DNA of 64,000 nucleotides from Delphinus delphis (lineage: Eukaryota > Chordata > Mammalia > Artiodactyla > Delphinidae), in contig NC_082698.1 of the NCBI RefSeq assembly GCF_949987515.2, forward strand, positions 28,176,070-28,240,069, in the 5' to 3' direction. The notes beneath the pieces were generated by a model. That model was not told the DNA's origin and ran no database searches. It saw only the letters and a list, made by a program, of their open reading frames with translations. This document shows, one piece after another, positions 10,734 to 24,838 of the stretch (position 1 is the stretch's first letter; every line of letters starts with the position of its first letter). The position numbers were made by a program, and so were the translations under genes.

Positions 10734-12399
10734 GTATGAACTCAGCCAGCCTTCTTAGAGGATAAGACCTGGACATAGATAAAAGGGGTGATGGTTCTAC
10801 CAGGCACCGGGTACATTTGTATACTTAAGGAACCTGGCCCCCAAAATTCTTATTAAGTGTATCTTGAGTGAGAACAGCCTTAGAGATTTAATTCTTCTGG
10901 GTGGGACATCACAGAGCGAGAGTGTGCATAGTACTGTAAATTTGTGACATGGCTTTGAAAATCAGACTGTTGTCATGGGAACTCTCCTTTACCTTTCTTG
11001 TTTTTTGTCAGGGTCTCTAATCCCAGGTATCTTTCCCTTTTTACTTTAATATCTTTTGTTTGTCTTATGGAGACGGCAAGTCCTTTACCAGGGCACCAAG
11101 TGAAAATTTATTTTCCTGGTGTGTTCTTTCTCTCAATCCCTGCACTTTAGACATTAGGGGGTTAGAAGACTTAACTTGTTTTATAGTTTGTTCATTCCTT
11201 GACATTCAGGAATCTTAAGTGAATGGTGAGCACTAAAACCCTTGTGGAAATGAGAAGATTATTTATATTCTTCATGGTGCTTTGTACATGTTAGGTATTC
11301 AGATGGCTTCATCTCACTGAGCTTTAACTAAGGTATCTGTAAAATGGGGATATTAAGAGTCTTTTATCATTAGAGGTTCTTTCTTTCTTGCCAGTTTGTC
11401 TTCTCTTCTCCAGGTCTCAAATGAACTATGTTTATTTTATTTTGTTGTTCCTGTTAAGTCTTGAATTTTTTTTTTTTTTTAAATATGTGTTATACTCATG
11501 CCAAACAGACTTTCTGGTTTTGGCCAGTTTGGGGGGAGTCCAGCATATGATGAGAGGAGAAGGATTAGAGTCAGAAAATGTGAACAATCTGGAAAATCCA
11601 TGTCACACCTTCCTCCCAAGTGAAGCTTTCTCATCCAGGTCTCCTTCAGAATAGGCCCACCGGTTAGATTTGTGGTGGGGGCCACTGAAAACATAAGTCC
11701 CTGGTGTGATCCTGGAACTGCCAGTGGTTTATCCAGTGGTCTTTCAACACAGGCTTGACTTAACTTGAATTTCCAGGGCACCATTTTGGACAAAGCAGGC
11801 TTTCTACCTGTATTTATAAAGATAAAAATGAAACCCGGCTTTAGTTGGGAGGCTGAGATATTTAGCAGCTAGGTGTTTTTTCCTAGGTGCATTTTTGCTC
11901 TGAAATGATAGGGATTGGATGACTTCTAAATTCCTTCCAGCTCAAAAAAAAATCTGATTCTGTGATTCCTTAGGTTAGTTTTTGCATCGTTCTTTTTCCC
12001 TTCCCCCACAGCCGTTCCTTAGATGAACTTTGTTTCCTATCTTTAGTTCCTTATTGTATTAAGCCTCCTAATTGTGTTTATTCTGTTTGACTTAGCAGTC
12101 AAACCCTTCTCTCTGGAGTGTTGTAATATGCCCTATGAGCTCTCTGAAATCAGCTCAGTTCCACTTTATACCATTTCCATTTTTACAACTCTCTCTCTAC
12201 TTGAGGACTTAACTAACTTTTGATAGTATATTCATATTGACACCCCTTTTTATACCACTAATATCCTCCTTGACTTGTAACAAAATCTTAGTCTGTCCCA
12301 GAGATCTTTTTGTTTTCTAATGTTCTTTGCTAGCTGTTTTACAGCACATGTGCCACTGCCCTTCCTGAAAGTTCCACAGTTACAACAGTTAATTACAGA

Positions 12400-12605
12400 A
12401 AGGAAACAAGCTTTGGAGTTGGTCTTCTGCCTTGAATGCACATCTCAGCTCCACCATTTACTAATAGTGTAACTTTAGAGGAATTACTTAGCTTCTCTGA
12501 GCTTTGGATTTCTTATTTGTAAAATGAAGATGATCATACCTGTCTCATAGTAAGATAATATAAATAAAACAATCACATGTCTGGGACAAAGTAGGTGCTC
12601 ATAAG
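12400..12605 (+). repeat. MIR-like SINE remnant
   Basis: The succession GCTTTGGAGT, CCACCATTTACTA, GTAAAATGAAGATGAT and GTAGGTGCTCATAAG follows the MIR layout. Confidence 0.65.
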
Positions 12606-13579
12606 TTATGATTTCTTCATCTTTTATCTACCCACCTCTCATCCCCCTTACAAATCCTTCCGCTACCCCAATTGTCACTGCATGGTCCCCGCCCTGCTGA
12701 GATCCAGACTGACCCCCCTCCCCCAACTGGACAGACATCTGCCCTCGCACCCTGTGTTTGCAGGTGTAATTACCCAAGTGGAATGCCCGTGCCTTCCTCT
12801 CCCCCACTCTTCCCCACCCTCCACCTGCTGCATCTGAGAGACAAAGCGCTGTTCAGTGCCTGCTCCTCGACCATCTTCCAGGCTAGAAACCAAGTTGGTC
12901 TGCCAGGGTTTTTCCTTCCCCTCACCTTTCTTATCAGTTTCTCCTGTGAAGGCCTCAAGCTTAGATTTTTGTTAGGGCAGGTTTGTTACGGTTTTGCCCT
13001 TAGTCCTAGGGTATGGCTCCTGGGAGGTGGGCCTTACTCCTAAGGTGCGGCTCTGCAGAGGTTTCTAAGTGGAACACTGGACATATTTATTGAACTTCCT
13101 GATTTGAAGGGACTCAGATTTCAAACTGTCTTCCCAGCTGCAGAGAGTTCTGAATATCTGCCGGGCTCTTTAGCCTCCAGCTGTTATAGCTTTCTGCTGG
13201 GTTCCCTGGAGTCTCATCACTGCATGCACAGTTCAAGGATTTGAAGGGAATTTCTGCATAGATTTTGGGGCTGTCCTCTCTGCAGCGTACTCTTTTGCAG
13301 GATTTCTCCCTTAACATCAAGCCACTTCAGAGCCCCAGAACCTTTTCGACTCTGCAGCCCAGTAAGATTACCACTTGCTGGCTCTCAGTTTTTGCTTTAT
13401 TCTCCAGCATGCTGAAAGACTAGGGATTGCCTTGGGGTAGGGGGAGGAGGTATCAGGTAAATAGGGATCTTACCTAGTTTTCCAGCCATGTTTCGAGTCG
13501 TATCCCCTCCAGTGTCTGGCTGCTTTTGGTGGCTTTCTAGTGTCTTCACACAGTTATTTTTTAAAAAAAAATCTTGTCC

Positions 13580-13774
13580 GGGGGGCTTCCCTGGTGGCGC
13601 AGTGGTTGAGAGTCTGCCTGCCGATGCAGGGGACACAGGTTCATGCCCCGGTCCAGGAAGATCCCACATGCCGCGGAGCGGCTGGGCCTGTGAGCCATGG
13701 CCGCTGAGCCTGCGCGTCCGGAGCCTGTGCTCCGCAACGGGAGAGGCCACAACAGTGAGAGGCCCGCGTATGGC

Positions 13775-13797
<23 letters not shown>
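13580..13797 (+). mobile_element. CHR-type SINE
   Basis: The head is GGCTTCCCTGGTGGCGCAG and the tail is a long poly(A). AAATCTTGTCC flanks both ends. Confidence 0.93.
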
Positions 13798-13805
<8 letters not shown>

Positions 13806-14767
13806 GTCCAGAGTTGCTAATAATTTTCAGTAGGGAGGTTAGTACAATGTAGGTTACTCTACCATTACTAGACCAAAAGTCAACACTAGAATTTTACACT
13901 TGCTAATAACATAAATAGTTTTGATGGGAAGGGGACCTGGTGCTTCAAATTCCATGTTAACTAGGTTAATTTAAGTGATATTATGATATCTAAATGAAGA
14001 ACTCTTACAGAGAGAAATAGAAAGCTGGAATCCAGATGTGAGTTAAGGCTAATGGTTCAAGGTTGGAAGGCTACAACACAAAATCCTCTTATATTATTAC
14101 TAGAAGGAACCTGACATTTCAACAAGTCTAGTATTTTATACATGTGGGTAACCACCCGTGATTGGGTTTTGAAGTCTATTTAGTGGGTTACAACTAGCAT
14201 TTTTTGAAAAATAAAATAGAAATGAATAGAAAGTTTCAAGTACATCTCATGTAGTAAAAGTAAGCATGTAATACTTCTGAGTGTGTGTATATACACATAC
14301 ATACATGGATTAGATAAATGTATGTATGTATCTACTGAAGCACAATGTAAAATGTGAGTCACACTGTGAAAAAATACTTAAATCCAACTCACTCAGTTTA
14401 TAAATGAAGAGACAGAGCTCAGAGAAGTTGAACCGTGTGGCCAAAGTAACTGGTCGATCCTTAGACCAGGAATAGAAACTGGGTCTCTTGATGCCCAGAC
14501 CAGTGCTTTTACTACAGCACCACAGTTAAAGCCAGAAGTGCAGGTTTAGGTTCATTTCAAATAAATGAACATAGAAGAGCAGAAAAGTATTGTGTTATGG
14601 GAGCCAGAGAAGGGCTTCGAATGGAGTGGGTTCAACTGTGTTACATGCGGCAAAGCTATGAGAGGATGTGTTCTAAGTAAAGACCATTGGGACATGAGGT
14701 GAGGAATAGGAGCAACAGAGACACAAGGCATATTACAGGGAGTTTAGGAGGGAAGTGGTGATGAGGG

Positions 14768-15131
14768 ATATATAGTCATCTCTTGGTATCTGTATCTGCG
14801 AGGGGTTGGTTCCAAGACCAACACCCTACCCCCACCTTCACAGCCTTGCAGATACCAAAATCCACAGATGCTCAAGTCCCTTCGATAAAATGGCATAGTA
14901 TTTACAGGTAACCTAATGCACATCCTCCCATATACTTTAAATCATCTCAGTTACTTATAATACCTAATACTCTGTAAATGGTTGTAAATGCAGTGTAAAT
15001 GCTGTTTAAACAGTTGCCAGTGTAGCAAATTCAAGTTTTGCTTTGGAACTTTCTGGATTTTAAAAATATTTTCTCTCTGCAGTTGGTTGAATTGGCAGAG
15101 GCAGAGCCTGTGGATACAGAGGGCCTACTGT
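14768..15131. mobile_element. Tigger-like (TcMar) DNA transposon remnant
   Basis: The left end GTCATCTCTTGGTATCTG and the inverted right end CAGAGGGCCTACTGTA resemble Tigger/MER2-type terminal repeats. CAAAATCCACAGATGCTCAA lies inside. TA dinucleotides flank it. Confidence 0.6.
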
Positions 15132-15384
15132 AAAAGCGGTTCCTTAAAAGTTTGGACAGTAATTGCAGTGGAGCAAGAAAATCTTGTTTTGTTTTTCTCC
15201 CAAGATAAAAACCTGCGCAGATTTGAAGGCACTTTTCCCAGTGTTACACAGATAGTTCAAAGTTTTTAAGACTCTCAGAGTCAAGGTTTCTTTTCATTGC
15301 GAGTATGTGAATATATCTCTATAGCTACAGTCTGTATTCAGACTATTGGAATAAAATATCTGCCAGTCAATCCAAGACATTAAC

Positions 15385-15643
15385 TTTTTTTTCTTTTAAT
15401 ATTTATTTACTATTTATTTGGTTGCATTGGGTCTTACATGTGGCACACGGGGTCTTCATTGTGGCATGCGGGATCTTTCATTGTGGCACGCAGGCTTCTC
15501 TCTAGTTGTGGCATGTGGGCTCCAGAGCATGGGGGCTTAGTTGCCTCACAGCATGTGGGATCTTAGTTCCCTGACCAGGGATTGAACCACATCCCCTGCA
15601 TTGGAAGGCAGATTCTTAACCACTGGGCCACAAGGGAAGTCCC
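15385..15643 (-). mobile_element. CHR-type SINE, diverged
   Basis: The antisense body contains TTGGTTGCATTGGGTCTTAC and ends CACAAGGGAAGTCCC. The flanks CAAGACATTAACTTT and CAAGGCATTAGCTTT are the duplicated target. Confidence 0.88.
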
Positions 15644-16285
15644 CAAGGCATTAGCTTTGTATCCTTCTTAATTTCATAGGCTGCTTACAAGCCATGAGTA
15701 TAGCAGGTGCCAAGAGGTCTCTGCCCCTCCAGAGACCAGGGGCCTGCTTCTAGGAATTAACTGGGCAGTAACAAAAGTTCAGCAGAATGAACTGTGGCAT
15801 TTCATCATCAGCAGTAGTAATAGTGGTACCACTTTAATTTTACATGCTTTACAGTTTTCAGAGCCCTTTTTGCAGCTTTTATTCTAATTTGGTTCTGTTT
15901 TAACAAACATGAGCCATTCATGTATCTTTATCTAACAAATTTACTGAGTACCAAACACTGTACTATGTTCTGGTTAGACAGAAACGACCTTAAGACCCTG
16001 AGGAGGGCTAAGGCTGCTGTTGTAGTACAAGTGGACTGACGCCAGGTACCCCGTGGACCAGCTGTTCGCTTTCTCTGTATCCCTCTCTCACAGGCCATCT
16101 TTCCTCAAGATGTTTTTGCTGTTCTCTGAGCCTCTGCCTTGGTCTTCTCTAACCACAGACCAACACCTTCCACTTATATTTTCTACTCCTTCACTAGATT
16201 GCACATAACCATAGTTGTCCCAACACTCTCTGGGGCATTCTTGCAGCTTCTGCCTCTGTTCTATCTAATCTGCCTGGTAGTTCTT

Positions 16286-16495
16286 TTTTTTTTTTTTTTT
16301 TTTTGTGGTACGTGGGCCTCTCACTGTTGTGGCCTCTCCCGTTGCGGAGCACAGACTCCGGACGTGCAGGCTCAGCGGCCATGGCTCACGGGCCTAGCCG
16401 CTCCGTGGTATATGGGATCTTCCCGGACTGGGGCGCGAACCTGTGTCCCCTGCATTGGCAGGCGGACTCTCAACTACTACGCCACCAGGGAAGCC
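16286..16495 (-). mobile_element. CHR-type SINE
   Basis: The antisense copy starts with poly(T) and ends CCACCAGGGAAGC. It is flanked by CTGCCTGGTAGTTCTT and CTGCCTGGTGGTTCTT. Confidence 0.93.
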
Positions 16496-17039
16496 CTGCC
16501 TGGTGGTTCTTAATTCAAATTCCCAGGAGAGAGTATAATTGACTCAGCTTGAGTTTTTTAGTTAGGCCTCATCATATGAATTAACCGTTCATTGATTAGG
16601 TATCCAGCCGTGGTCCAATGGCAGTAGTGAAGGCTGGGATGGGGAATCACCTAGCTTAAATCAGAGCTCTAGGGACTGTTGAGGTGTCGATTTGGTATGT
16701 AGAGGGCTCTGGAGGCGGCAGGCTTTCTGAGGCTTGGCGAGCTCAGCCCCAGCATTTGGAAATGGGTGGAGATATCTTTTGGTTGTCACAATGGCAGGGT
16801 GCAGGGGACTACTTGCACTTATGAGGCAAGGACCAGGGACACTAAATGTCTTCAGGGTGTAGGACCATCCTACACAGTGAAGAATTGTTCTGCCCCAAAT
16901 GCAAGCCGTGTCCCTAATGAGACATTGGATAAGATGAATAAGACTTGTGCCTGCCTTCAGGAACTCACAGTTTTAAACAGAAAGCAGCATATAAGCAAAT
17001 GATTCAAATACAATTTTATAACTGCAATAAGAAGAACTA

Positions 17040-17265
17040 TTAGGTACCTTCCCCCACCTTGGCCCTGCTACCTGTGTAACTTTGTATAAATTATTTATTG
17101 TCTCTATGCTGCAGTTTCCTCATCAACAAAACCAGATAATGTACGTACATGATAGTATTATGAGGAATAGGTGAGTTTATAGATGTGCAAATATTCAGAA
17201 TAGTGCAACAGAGCCTGGCACATAGTAAATGCTAAATAAACATGAGCTGCTATCATCATCATGAA
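17040..17265 (+). repeat. MIR-like SINE remnant
   Basis: GCAGTTTCCTCATCAACAAA and GAGCCTGGCACATAGTAAAT are characteristic MIR phrases. Confidence 0.7.
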
Positions 17266-17299
17266 TCATACTATACCAGCACATAGATCCCATATCCCC

Positions 17300-18050
17300 T
17301 TTGAATGCAGTTCAACAGGTGTTTATTAACTAGTGTTTGTACTTAGCACTGTACCAAGCATTGGGGTATCCAGGGAAGGATACCTCCCCCTGACCCCTCC
17401 CCATCACGGGAGTTTATAGATCAGTTGAAGAGACAAAATGTAAAAATATGAATAATTAAATAAAGTAGAGAAGTATCTAGCATAGACAGTTAATGCTATG
17501 GACAATCAGAAGAGGAATAGCTCAGTTTTTATTTGGGTTAATGGAAAAGACTTTAGGAAGATGTTTGAATTTGAGCTAAAGCTTAAAGGAGTAGTGGGGT
17601 TGAGATAGGAAGAGAGAAGCAAGGAGAAAATTCCCAGCTGGGGAAAGCCTATGAGCAAAGATGCAGAGTTGTGGTGACAAAGAGGAACACGGTGTGGGGA
17701 AGAACTAGCGTATTGAAATCTTACAAACCAGATGGGAGTTTGGACCAGAACCTGAGGAAGGAGTCAGAGCTGGACCTGCACGTGGTGATTCACCCTCTGA
17801 GACGTGATCACTGACACTGTGAGTGGATGACTTCTCTGAGGATGGGAATGGCTGGGGAAAGCACAAGCGTCTGAGAACTGGGCTTAGGGGACGCCCACAG
17901 CGTGGGACAGGAGGAGGAGAGATGGCAGGAACACTAGGGGAGGGCAGAAGAAAACCAGAGGACATAGAGTAGGAGAGAATGGCCAACACTTTCAGATGCT
18001 GCAGGGAAGTCAAGGATGATGCCGTGGGTTTGTTGAGGTTATCGGTTGAC
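17300..18050. repeat. Old mammalian interspersed repeat, family not assigned
   Basis: This appears to be the same family as 2195-3120, judged from a shared opening and order of phrases (GTTTATTAACTAGTG, then GAGACAAAATG, then TTTGAGCTAAAGC). Confidence 0.45.
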
Positions 18051-19072
18051 TAAAAAGGCAATATTATTGGAATATAGTGATGACACAATTAATTGCAAAA
18101 GATTTAGATGGGGGAGGGAGGTCATAGAGGGAGGGCATGAAGACCACTCTTTCAAGGCCTTGCATAGAAAGCATCAAAGAGGTGTGACTGTGGCTGAGGG
18201 GGGCACAGAGTTGAACAAAGTTTTCGTGTATTTACTTTTTAAAATCAGATGTCAGTGCTTGTTTGAAGATAGATGAGTAGGTAGGAAGCAAAGGAGAGGG
18301 AATGAGAAAATATGTGGAGGCAAAAGGGAATAAATGAAGGGCCCTATTTTGTCAAGAGTTGGGAGATAATCGAAGCTTTAGAGAAAGTAAGGCGGTCCTG
18401 CCTACTGGGATCATGTGTGGTAGTCTCAGTAAGCTAGACTGTCTGCTTTCTCCACAAGCTGTTACCTACATTATTTTTATGTAATGTTTCATCATCGATA
18501 AAGGAATATTGCTCTGGGAAGATCCCAGGTCTCTGTAAAAGCAAAAAGATAACCAGGAAAGGCAAGAAATTGAGGTAGGATAGGAAGAGGCAGTATTCTA
18601 GGGCATTGTCATTCCTGTGGACCTGAGGATGTTGAAGCGGGGGCAGTGGGAGGGGGGTGAATTCAAGCAGCTAACTTGCAGTGCCACGGCAGGCCCAGCC
18701 TTCAAAGGAGTGTTGGGCTGGGAGCTCAGAAACTTGACACTCCCACCCTAACACAGAGTTGTCCAATTTGATATTTCCTGAGAAACCAGAAAGCGCCCGA
18801 ACTGTGTAAACATCAGGCTGTCAAGTCACAGGGGTGTGACAGTGCAATGCAAGTCATTTCTGGTGGGAAGATACACATTTGTGTACATGGCCACACAGCA
18901 GGGAGCTGGGCTAGATTCTAGATCACGGACCTCATTCCATGGTATCAAGAAACCCCTTCAAATCATAAGCTGAGAGGAGGCAAACAGATGAAATATATTG
19001 CATTTCGTTGAATCTAAAACACCATCTATTGTAAGACACTGAATAATTTATGTAGCATTAGAAAGAAAGAAG

Positions 19073-19246
19073 AGGAAATTCCCCAGTGGTCCAGTGGTTA
19101 GGACTCAGTGCTCTCACTGCCAAGGGCCCGGGTTCAATCCCTGGTCCGTGGTTGGGGAACTAAGATCCCACAAGCAGAGTGGCATGGCCAAAAATGAAAA
19201 AAAAAAATTTTTTTAATAAAAATAAATAAATTTTTAAAAATTTTTA
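19073..19246 (+). mobile_element. CHR-type SINE, short form
   Basis: The head is GGAAATTCCCCAGTGGTCC with a box-B-like GGTTCAATCCC. An A/T-rich tail follows. Confidence 0.85.
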
Positions 19247-19269
19247 AAAAGAAAGACTTCTAATTAGAA

Positions 19270-19556
19270 GCCTTTTTTTTTTAAACTAGTTCCTTTTAAA
19301 AATTAATTAATTAATTAATTTTTATTTTTGGCTGCCCCAGGTCTTAGTTGCAGCACGTGGGCTTCTTAGTTGTGGCACACGGGATCTTCGTTGTGGCATG
19401 CAGGATTTTTACTTGCAGCATGTGGGCCCTTAGTTGCGTCATGTGGGCTCTTAGTTGCGGCATGCGTGCAGGATCTAGTTCCCCAAACAGGGATCGAACC
19501 CTGGCCCGCTGCATTGGGAGCGTGGAGTCTTATCCACTCGACCACCAGGGAAGTCC
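19270..19556 (-). mobile_element. CHR-type SINE, diverged
   Basis: The antisense body has GGCTGCCCCAGGTCTTAG and ends CCACCAGGGAAGTCC. A TTAA-repeat run lies at its T-rich end. Confidence 0.87.
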
Positions 19557-21539
19557 CTAGAAGACTTTAATTAACATGCTATTGATTGGAAAAGATATTT
19601 CCATTTCTGAAATGTTAAAATATGAAAAAGTACGCATCTTAGCATCTACTGAAATATGGAGATGCTTCCACTTACCATTGACCTCACAGCAATACTTAGA
19701 TAAAAATTATTGTAGAATTCCTCTAGTCCTTTCCTCAGTGATTTGGAGATACGGAATTCAGTTTCCTCTGCTCTCCACCCTCTGCCCCTCAGGGGAAGAT
19801 TGAAACCTTATTTACCCCAGTGTCATAGGTATGGCAGCTAAGTACTTAAGACAAACAAAAATTAGGATATTTAATGATTTTTTAAAATCTTTGCATAGTG
19901 TTTTTCATTACAATCATGCAGAACAATGTGTAGGGCACTCTAAATAATAATAATAATTGGTGCCTTCTCTTAAGTGCTGGTTGCTGTGCTACCTGCTGTA
20001 AATTAGGTACAGATTAGGTATGCAGAAAAGTTCAGTAGACTCTAATCTCCATGATGGCAGTGAAGGCGGTGTTTCCAGACCCTTACATAGCATACAGTAG
20101 GTACTCAATGAATATTTGTTATCCAGTGAAATATTCTATTTGAGGGCACAGAACATGTACATCAAAAGATAAATAGTAAGTATTATTTTGTGTTGTTACT
20201 CAAGAAGTAAAGTTTAGAGAAAAGAGTAATCCAAGGACTAGAGAAGCCTTCATCTAACTGGGCTAAAAGGACAGTAGGTAAGCAGAAAAGCACAGAGACA
20301 AGCTGAGCTTGTTATGTTCAAGGAATAATAAGGAAACAAATACTTAAAATATGTTGTGCTATGTTCCGTAATAGCACAGACCTCGGGGAGGGGAAGCGAC
20401 TAACTGCCCAGGTTAGTCACTAAGTGACACACTAAGTGACACTCCTGTGGAGCTAGTTAGAGACTAGGGTAGTTATACCAAACCAAGAGGAGTAAGTGAA
20501 GTAACAGAGTAGGAAAGTACATAAGATTTTAGAGCCTGGAAGTAACCAAAGAGGCTCAACTGCTCTGTTATACACACCTGGGAACAACAGCCCAGAGAGG
20601 CTGTGTAACATTTCAAGTAAGGTGGGGGCAGGGCTAGACCCCAGATCTTCTGACTTGTAGTCTGAGTACCTTAATTCACTGAGCCTGCTGCCCTCTCAAG
20701 ATCTAGAAGCAGCTCCACATGTGTCCCTAGAAGTGGAAGCCTGGGGAGATATAGGGGAACAGAGTGACTATTGGGATGCCGAGAGCTCATTGAAGCCTGT
20801 ACAGCATGAATGACTGGGGTCCCGGGGAAAACCCAATTTATGTTCCCTCATATTGAGGTTTTGTTTTTTTCCCCAGGTTTCAGCTAGAAAATAAGATAGT
20901 ACTAACTGATATCCTAGGCTTAATCAGGTTTTACCATAAAAATATTGGATCACACTTGGAAAGAATCCTTATTTTGAAAGACTGGGTTCACCCTTTTAAA
21001 TTAATGTAACCAAAATACGTAATGCTTAAGTTCATTCTATTTTGTATTATTGTTTTGTTTCATGAATTTATGTCTAACACCACCTAGTTTCACGCCACTT
21101 GGTTTGCTGTTCCTGAGGACCAGACAGATGAAATGACTTGCCTGAGACGGAAGAAAGCTTTAGAGGACTTTTCAGCTTTCTGTACTTTGCCCCATCTCCT
21201 AGCAGTCTGCTTGGTAGCTCTCTATTCAATATTTTCATATATTTTTGTAATTAAAACTTTGAACGGGATTATAACTCAGATCAACTGGTTTTTGTTTTGT
21301 TTTGTACACAGTTCTAAAAGATACATAAAATGTGAGAACAAGTGGAAGGAATAAAAGTAAACTAATAGAAGCTGAAGAAAATCTGGTTTTCTAGAGTAGG
21401 ATAGAAAAATAACCAGAGGGTCCTGTTAATGAGCAAAATTTGAGACATCACTGTAATGTTATTATCAAAAATGGAAATACAGTGCAGGAAACAGCCACAC
21501 TCATATCAAAAAGCCATGCAACCCAGAACAGGCCTTGAC

Positions 21540-21695
21540 ATTTGATGGAAAGCACCGGCTCGAGATGCTAGTTTTGAATAGTTATTAGCTGCGTGGTCTC
21601 AGGCAAGTCATTTCATTGCTTTTTGCTCTCATTTGAAAAATGAGAGCAATAATACCTTCCTTCAAGAGACCTGGTAAATAAAACATCAGATGTGT
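21540..21695 (+). repeat. MIR-like SINE remnant
   Basis: TTAGCTGCGTGGTCTCAGGC and GAAAAATGAGAGCAATAAT follow the MIR layout. Confidence 0.6.
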
Positions 21696-22689
21696 GTCTG
21701 AAAATAAAGTTTTCATGTAAAGTTTTATTGGCTGATTGTAATCAAAATTTGCTTATTAAACAGTGATGGTTTATTTCTAATTATTATTTTACAAAAACTA
21801 TCTTTGCCTTCATGGTTATTTCACTTCTGCTGCCTAAAGATTCAACAATAATAATAACCTCATAGTTTTAAGCACCCTAACAGCACACCTTTCTAGGATT
21901 TGGTGAGTGTTCAAAAATGGTGTTTCAGAGGATCTAGTGTTAATTTCGCTATCCTGGCAGCATAAGAAGTTGCAGACTCTTGCACTCTGGGCACTTGACT
22001 CTTGTTTGCTCTTCTTTTAGAGGCCAGGGTAGGCCCTGGTAGAAGAAGGGGGAAATGGGTTTCCCGAGGTGGAAACCCTCCCAGCAGGGATTGTGCTGGA
22101 TGGAGGCTACTTGCCAAAATAGGCAAGGCAGTCCCTGAGCAAAAGGCACAGGGAAAGTTTTTTCAGTTACTGTTGAGATTTAGGACCAAAATATAATAGA
22201 TTCTTCCCTGAAGTCTGGTGATCCGGGAAGAGTCTGCTATGAGTCCTACAGAAAAGTCAGGGACCACAGTGCTGAAAGTTTAACATTGAGCAGGATAAAC
22301 TTTCTCCAAATACAAGTAACATAGGTGCTGAAGGAAAAGAAGTGGTGGGGCTAGGTGGGCCGGCTGGAGTGATGTGGTCACATGGAAAACCAGGACTTAA
22401 TGATCCCCTACTTGGCCTGGTGGGAATATGAACAAATTTACAAAGATCGCTTCCTCTCAGAGTTTTCTAGACAGATTGCTAAGCAGGTGGGGTTTTTTTT
22501 TGCTTTTCTTATTAGACTAGCAAATTGTTATTTCAAGTGTTTTATTACCCATTTTCTTCAGCAGTTTGAAGGGATTAGGTCAGGAAAGAAATCTCAGATT
22601 ATAAAAAAGTGAGGAAAGAATTTGAAAAGGATTTAACAGGGTAATTGAGAGAGGACTGAGTAGTAGAGTATTCTTGTTGTATAGCAAAT

Positions 22690-23120
22690 GTTCTTTTTTC
22701 CACCTTATTATTTGTCATGTCAATATTATGTGTTCACTAGAGGAAAACTAGAAAATACAGTAAGTTGAAAAGAAAAGAAAAAAATCAGAATTTTGTCACC
22801 AAGGCTTTTTCATTTTCAAATATGTGCATTGAAAATATTTTTCCCTTTTTAACAAAATTGCAGTTCTTTCACAAGCTCTTTTGTAATCTTTTTCCATTTA
22901 GCAACACACATGAGACAATGTTCTGTATTAATGAATATAAATCTGTATCTCAGCGGCTGTAGTAGCATTCTGCTATGCAGATACACAGCAATTTATTTAA
23001 CAGGCCCCTTTTGGGAGAAATTTTGGTGGTTTCTAAATATTCTTTATGCGCTGATAAACATCCCTTCACTTGCACATAATTTCTGCCATAAATTGTCTGG
23101 AATACTATTGAATATTTACT
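22690..23120 (-). repeat. Probable ancient L1 3' fragment
   Basis: The segment around GCAATTTATTTAACAGGCCC and GATAAACATCCCTTCACTT resembles the antisense 3' region of old L1 subfamilies. Identification is from phrase order only. Confidence 0.4.
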
Positions 23121-23389
23121 GTGTATGACACTGCTAGATTTGATTCTGTCTGGGGGATTATTTATGTCATACTGAGTAGGGTTTTACAGCTATAATGATG
23201 TGAACATATGTATATGTGATTAAATACATAATTGTTCACAGTCTTAATGGTGGGTGACCTGTGGCTATACAGAGGTTAAGTGTGCTTTAAAATCACATCA
23301 TTTTATCATTAGCTACCAGGTGGTCACCAAAACCCACAAGTGGATTTCCAGGTCACAGTTCCCAAGATTTGCCTGCCTGGAAAAAGCAC

Positions 23390-23590
23390 TAGAGGCAGAG
23401 TAGCAATTGCAGGCTCTGGAGCCAGTGTGGGCTCACATCTTCCACATACTTGGCCAGTTACTGAATTTCTCTTCATTCATCAGTAGTGAGATGGGGACGA
23501 TAGTAGGATTGTGATGAGGGTTAAATAAGCCAGTATTTGTAAAGTGCCTGAACAATGCTTGACACATAGAGTAAGTGCCATGTAAATATG
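23390..23590 (+). repeat. MIR-like SINE remnant
   Basis: CAGGCTCTGGAGCCAGTGTG, GATGGGGACGATAGTAGG and GCCTGAACAATGCTTGACAC keep MIR order. Confidence 0.65.
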
Positions 23591-24473
23591 TGGTAAAATT
23601 TAAAGTTAAAAAGAGCTTCATTCGATGGTGGAGGGAAGCAACAACCCGGGAGTTAGGCACCATCCAGTAAAGCCTCAGGAGTCAATGGTGCCATCCTAGT
23701 GGCAGTGGGATGGCTCTTTACCAAAAGTTCTTTTCTCAGATTGCTTAAAATTTCACTAGTAGAGATGAATCTTGGCTAGCATGACAGTTTGTCTTAAATT
23801 ACTGGCAATACATTAATAGATTCTTGTGAGATTAAAAAGTACTGATTCAGCTCAAGTCCCCATTGATCCTTCTATCCCAAATCCCAGTTCCCTCTCTGAG
23901 GCAAAACTCGCTGAGAAGTGTAGTGTATTCTCTTCCCAGACCTTTTTCTGTGAACTTACATATTATATGTGTGTATATGGAAATATGTAGAGGTTTTTGC
24001 ATGTTTTCTCTCCCTTTTTTCCTCTCCCCTCCTCTTCTTCCACCTTCTTTTTTTAAACAAAAATGGCATGTTGTTCGGCAACTTTCTTTTCCTCACTTTC
24101 TTTTAAAATGTAAATGTTTGTGAGCTGTGAGCATGGCTCCCAATTCCAGTGAATTACTCTGTGCTGTTCTTGCTGTCCTGGGACCAGCCTGGTAAGATCT
24201 GCATTCTGATGGCGTTACGGTAAGGTACCTAGAGTACCAAGACCCGGGGGGTGGGGGGGGGAGCGGGGAGTGAGGCCTGTGCCTGGCCAGGGAGAGGGAC
24301 TGCCTGCCGAATGAGAGGTCCTAAGGGCAGAAAAGTAGACAAATGCTGCCCCCTTTACATCCTTGCCTCTTATCATAAGACTGCTTCCCTGAAAAGAGTA
24401 TCCAAAAAAACACAATATGTAGCAAGGGGTAGGAAAAAGAGATAAAACTCGTGATTAAAAGCTCCTGAAGTGG

Positions 24474-24838
24474 GCTTCCATGGTGGCGCAGTGGTTAAGA
24501 ATCCACCTGCCAATGCAGGGGACACGGGTTCGAGCCCTGGTCTGGGAAGATCCCACGTGCAGCGGAGCAACTAAGCCCGTGTGCCACAACTACTGAGCCT
24601 GCCTGCGCTCGACAGCCCATGAGCCACAAATACTGAGCCCACGTGCCACAACTACTGAAGCCCATGTGCCTAGAGCCCGTGCTCTGCAACAAGAGCAGTG
24701 GAAGTGGAAGCCCATGCACTGCAAGGAAGAGTGAGCCCCTGCTCACTGCCACTAGAGAAAGCCCGCACGCAGCAACAAAGACCCAACGCAGCCAAAAATA
24801 AATACATTAAAAAAAAAACAAACCTAAAAAAAAAACAA
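24474..24838 (+). mobile_element. CHR-type SINE, long form
   Basis: The head is GCTTCCATGGTGGCGCAG and the body has repeated CCACAACTACTGA. CTCCTGAAGTGG flanks both ends (24462 and 24839). Confidence 0.93.

Noticed and set aside
12672..13043. 123-codon frame and its minus-strand counterparts
   Set aside because: It lies in a GC-rich intron stretch with no splice sites that fit DNMBP phases and no domain resemblance.
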